DNA of 64,000 nucleotides, from contig NZ_JBQHTG010000001.1 in the NCBI RefSeq assembly GCF_052065835.1, forward strand, positions 124,001 through 188,000, written 5' to 3'. The translations under genes were made by a program, and so were the position numbers. This document shows positions 62,152-64,000 of this stretch, one piece after another (within the stretch, counting starts at the first letter, position 1; every line of letters begins with the position of its first letter). The stretch comes from Laedolimicola sp934402125. Lineage in GTDB: Bacteria; Bacillota; Clostridia; Lachnospirales; Lachnospiraceae. Under the pieces are notes generated by a model that was not told the DNA's origin, made no database searches, and worked only from the letters and a program-made list of their open reading frames with translations.

Positions 62152-62180
62152 ATAATACCAATTTCCCCGACTTCTGTAAA
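62152..62180 (-). promoter_or_regulatory. Promoter for LuxR-type regulator 2
   Basis: TTTACA (62175-62180), a 17-base spacer and TATTAT (62152-62157). A short palindrome (CATAC-CGGA-GTATG) lies immediately upstream of the -35 at 62178-62200. Confidence 0.6.
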
Positions 62181-62318
62181 TCATACCGGAGTATGAATTT
62201 TAATTTCTCCCGCTTTTGCTTACTTTTTTTCCCTGTACTTGTTTACTTTTCTCCGAAAATATATTAGAATCGTAACGAACTATTATTTTTACCACTATAT
62301 ATAAAGGAGATTTTTGTT

Positions 62319-63980
62319 ATGGAAATTTCAGCTTTACAGAAAGCCAGATATGAGTACGCTCCGAAGCTTCCGGGTATGCTCAGAAACGGCATCGCAGATA
62401 TTTGCGTAAAAGAAGGCGAAGCTACACAGAGCGTTGCGGATCAGGATAAGATCCAGGCTCTTTTCCCGAACACCTATGGCGAGAAGGAAATCACCTTCGA
62501 GAAAGGCCAGAATACCTCTGCTCCCAAGAAGCAGGTAGTAGGCGTTATCCTTTCCGGCGGACAGGCTCCGGGCGGACACAACGTTATCTGCGGTCTCTAC
62601 GACGCACTGAAGGCTACCAACAAGGAGAACGTACTGTACGGCTTCAAGGGCGGCCCCAGCGGACTGATCAATGACGATTATGTAGAGTTCGATGATGAGT
62701 TCATCAATGCATACCGGAATACCGGCGGCTTTGATATCATCGGTTCCGGCCGTACCAAGCTGGAAACTGAGGAGCAGTTCGCTATCGTTTCCGAGGTTTG
62801 CAAGAAGCACGGCGTAACCGCAGTGGTTATCATCGGCGGTGACGACTCCAATACCAACGCTGCCGTACTGGCTGAGTACTTCGCGGCACACAACACTGGC
62901 GTACAGGTCATCGGCTGCCCGAAGACCATCGACGGAGACCTGAAGAACGAGGACATCGAGTGCTCCTTCGGTTTCGATACTGCTACCAAGACCTACAGCG
63001 AGATCATCGGCAACATCGAGCGTGACGCAAATTCCGCTAAGAAGTACTGGCATTTCGTAAAGGTTATGGGAAGAAGCGCTTCTCACGTAGCTCTGGAGTG
63101 CGCGCTGCAGACTCAGCCGAACATCTGCCTGATTTCCGAGGAAGTTGCAGAGAAAAAGATGTCCCTGTCCCAGATCGCTGACTACATCGCTGATTCCGTA
63201 GCAAATAGAGCTGCCAAGGGCATGAACTTTGGTGTGGCTATCATCCCGGAGGGCGTGGTTGAGTTCGTTCCGGAGTTCTCCGTACTGATTCAGGAGATCA
63301 ACGAGCTTCTGGCTGGCAGCAAGGCTGACGAGTTCAACGCTCTGGCTACCTGGGCTGACAAGTATGCCTTTATCGAAAAGGGTCTGACCAAGGAGTCCAT
63401 GGAAGTATTCGCCATCCTTCCGCAGGCTATCCAGCAGCAGCTGTTCATGGAGAGAGATCCCCACGGCAACGTACAGGTATCCCTGATCGAGTCCGAGAAG
63501 CTGTTCTCCTCTCTGGTAGCTGCAAAGCTTGCTGAGAGAAAGGCTGCCGGCACCTACAACGGCAAGTTCAGTGCCCTGCATCATTTCCTGGGATACGAAG
63601 GAAGATGCGCATTCCCGTCCAACTTCGATTCCGACTACTGCTACTCTCTGGGTTACAACGCATTCATGCTGATCCAGTACGGCTACAACGGATACCTGTC
63701 CAAGGTTTCCAACCTGTCCAAGCCGGCAAATGAGTGGGTTGCAGGCGGTATGCCCATCACCAAGATGATGAACATCGAGAGAAGACACGGCGAGGATAAG
63801 CCGGTTATCAAGAAGGCTCTGGTTGAGCTTGACGGAGCTCCCTTCAAGTTCTTCGAGGCTCATCGCGCACAGTGGGCAGAGGAAACCTGCTTCGTATATC
63901 CGGGCGCTATTCAGTACTACGGACCGACCGAGGTTTGCGACGCTACCACCAAGACACTGGCTCTTGAGCAGGCAAAATAA
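62319..63980 (+). CDS. pfp: Diphosphate--fructose-6-phosphate 1-phosphotransferase (PPi-PFK), long form
   Basis: This 553-aa enzyme phosphorylates fructose-6-phosphate with pyrophosphate, reversibly, in glycolysis. The long, plant-beta-subunit-like form is common in anaerobes. The GGDDS motif (173-177) with Asp instead of Gly in the nucleotide position marks PPi specificity; PKTIDGD (201-207) holds the catalytic Asp and Lys; VVGVILSGGQAPGGHN (about 73-88) forms the phosphate site. AAGGAGA lies about 9 bases before the ATG. The codon bias suggests high expression. No convincing promoter was found; the upstream A/T-rich stretch (62220-62290) probably holds it. Confidence 0.96.
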   Translation: MEISALQKARYEYAPKLPGMLRNGIADICVKEGEATQSVADQDKIQALFPNTYGEKEITFEKGQNTSAPKKQVVGVILSGGQAPGGHNVICGLYDALKATNKENVLYGFKGGPSGLINDDYVEFDDEFINAYRNTGGFDIIGSGRTKLETEEQFAIVSEVCKKHGVTAVVIIGGDDSNTNAAVLAEYFAAHNTGVQVIGCPKTIDGDLKNEDIECSFGFDTATKTYSEIIGNIERDANSAKKYWHFVKVMGRSASHVALECALQTQPNICLISEEVAEKKMSLSQIADYIADSVANRAAKGMNFGVAIIPEGVVEFVPEFSVLIQEINELLAGSKADEFNALATWADKYAFIEKGLTKESMEVFAILPQAIQQQLFMERDPHGNVQVSLIESEKLFSSLVAAKLAERKAAGTYNGKFSALHHFLGYEGRCAFPSNFDSDYCYSLGYNAFMLIQYGYNGYLSKVSNLSKPANEWVAGGMPITKMMNIERRHGEDKPVIKKALVELDGAPFKFFEAHRAQWAEETCFVYPGAIQYYGPTEVCDATTKTLALEQAK

Positions 63981-64000
63981 ATCTGAGTATAGGAATGTCC

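Noticed and set aside
62334..63863. A 509-codon minus-strand frame inside the phosphofructokinase gene
   Set aside because: It is antisense to a gene with clear catalytic motifs; strong codon bias explains the lack of stops.

Overview
The window looks like a chromosomal segment of a Clostridia-type Firmicute, most likely a Lachnospiraceae relative. The evidence is the pyrH-frr-uppS-cdsA-dxr-rseP order, a long PPi-dependent phosphofructokinase, a glycine riboswitch on an AGCS symporter, LrgAB, strong AGGAGG ribosome sites and moderately high GC. The genus cannot be read from the sequence.

Layout. 1-2,989 holds the end of a truncated TsaC/YwlC gene, an iron alcohol dehydrogenase, a C-terminal scrap of an ABC permease and an amidase-SPOR protein. 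3,043-47,825 is one continuous minus-strand cluster of about 45 kb, bounded by terminators at both ends. It encodes a contractile injection system (CIS) of the eCIS/Afp-PVC/Mu-tail type. 48,061-51,629 holds a MalT-like LuxR regulator divergent from lrgAB. 51,669-57,920 is the housekeeping pyrH-to-rseP block plus a lipoprotein amidase. 58,045-63,980 holds a riboswitch-controlled AGCS symporter, a second MalT-like LuxR regulator and a divergent PPi-phosphofructokinase.

The CIS cluster, read in its direction of transcription, encodes: a coiled-coil protein; AAA+ ATPase 2; a 659-aa hydrophobic/coiled-coil protein (cargo candidate); a small possibly chaperone-like protein; AAA+ ATPase 1; two giant membrane-anchored repeat proteins; a baseplate-associated protein; three membrane proteins (a pseudokinase-like protein, a HAMP plus degenerate cyclase protein, and a MORN protein); a DUF4255/Pvc16-like terminator; a 225-aa unknown; a DUF4280/PAAR-like tip; sheath; tube; a tail-assembly chaperone; a second tube protein; a 908-aa tape-measure candidate; a LysM protein; gpD; gp5; gp25; and three baseplate proteins. 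From sheath to the last baseplate gene the order follows phage Mu genes L to 48.

Two points stand out. First, the DUF6760-like gene has no usable start codon. It lies in the -1 frame of the tail-assembly chaperone just after a canonical A AAT TTT heptamer, so it is probably made as a frameshift fusion like lambda G/GT or Mu 41/41'. Second, the cluster has no recognisable tail fibre, lysis gene or DUF4157 toxin. It instead carries a large membrane and surface module, which suggests a cell-anchored, signal-responsive CIS rather than a released particle. That second point is inference.
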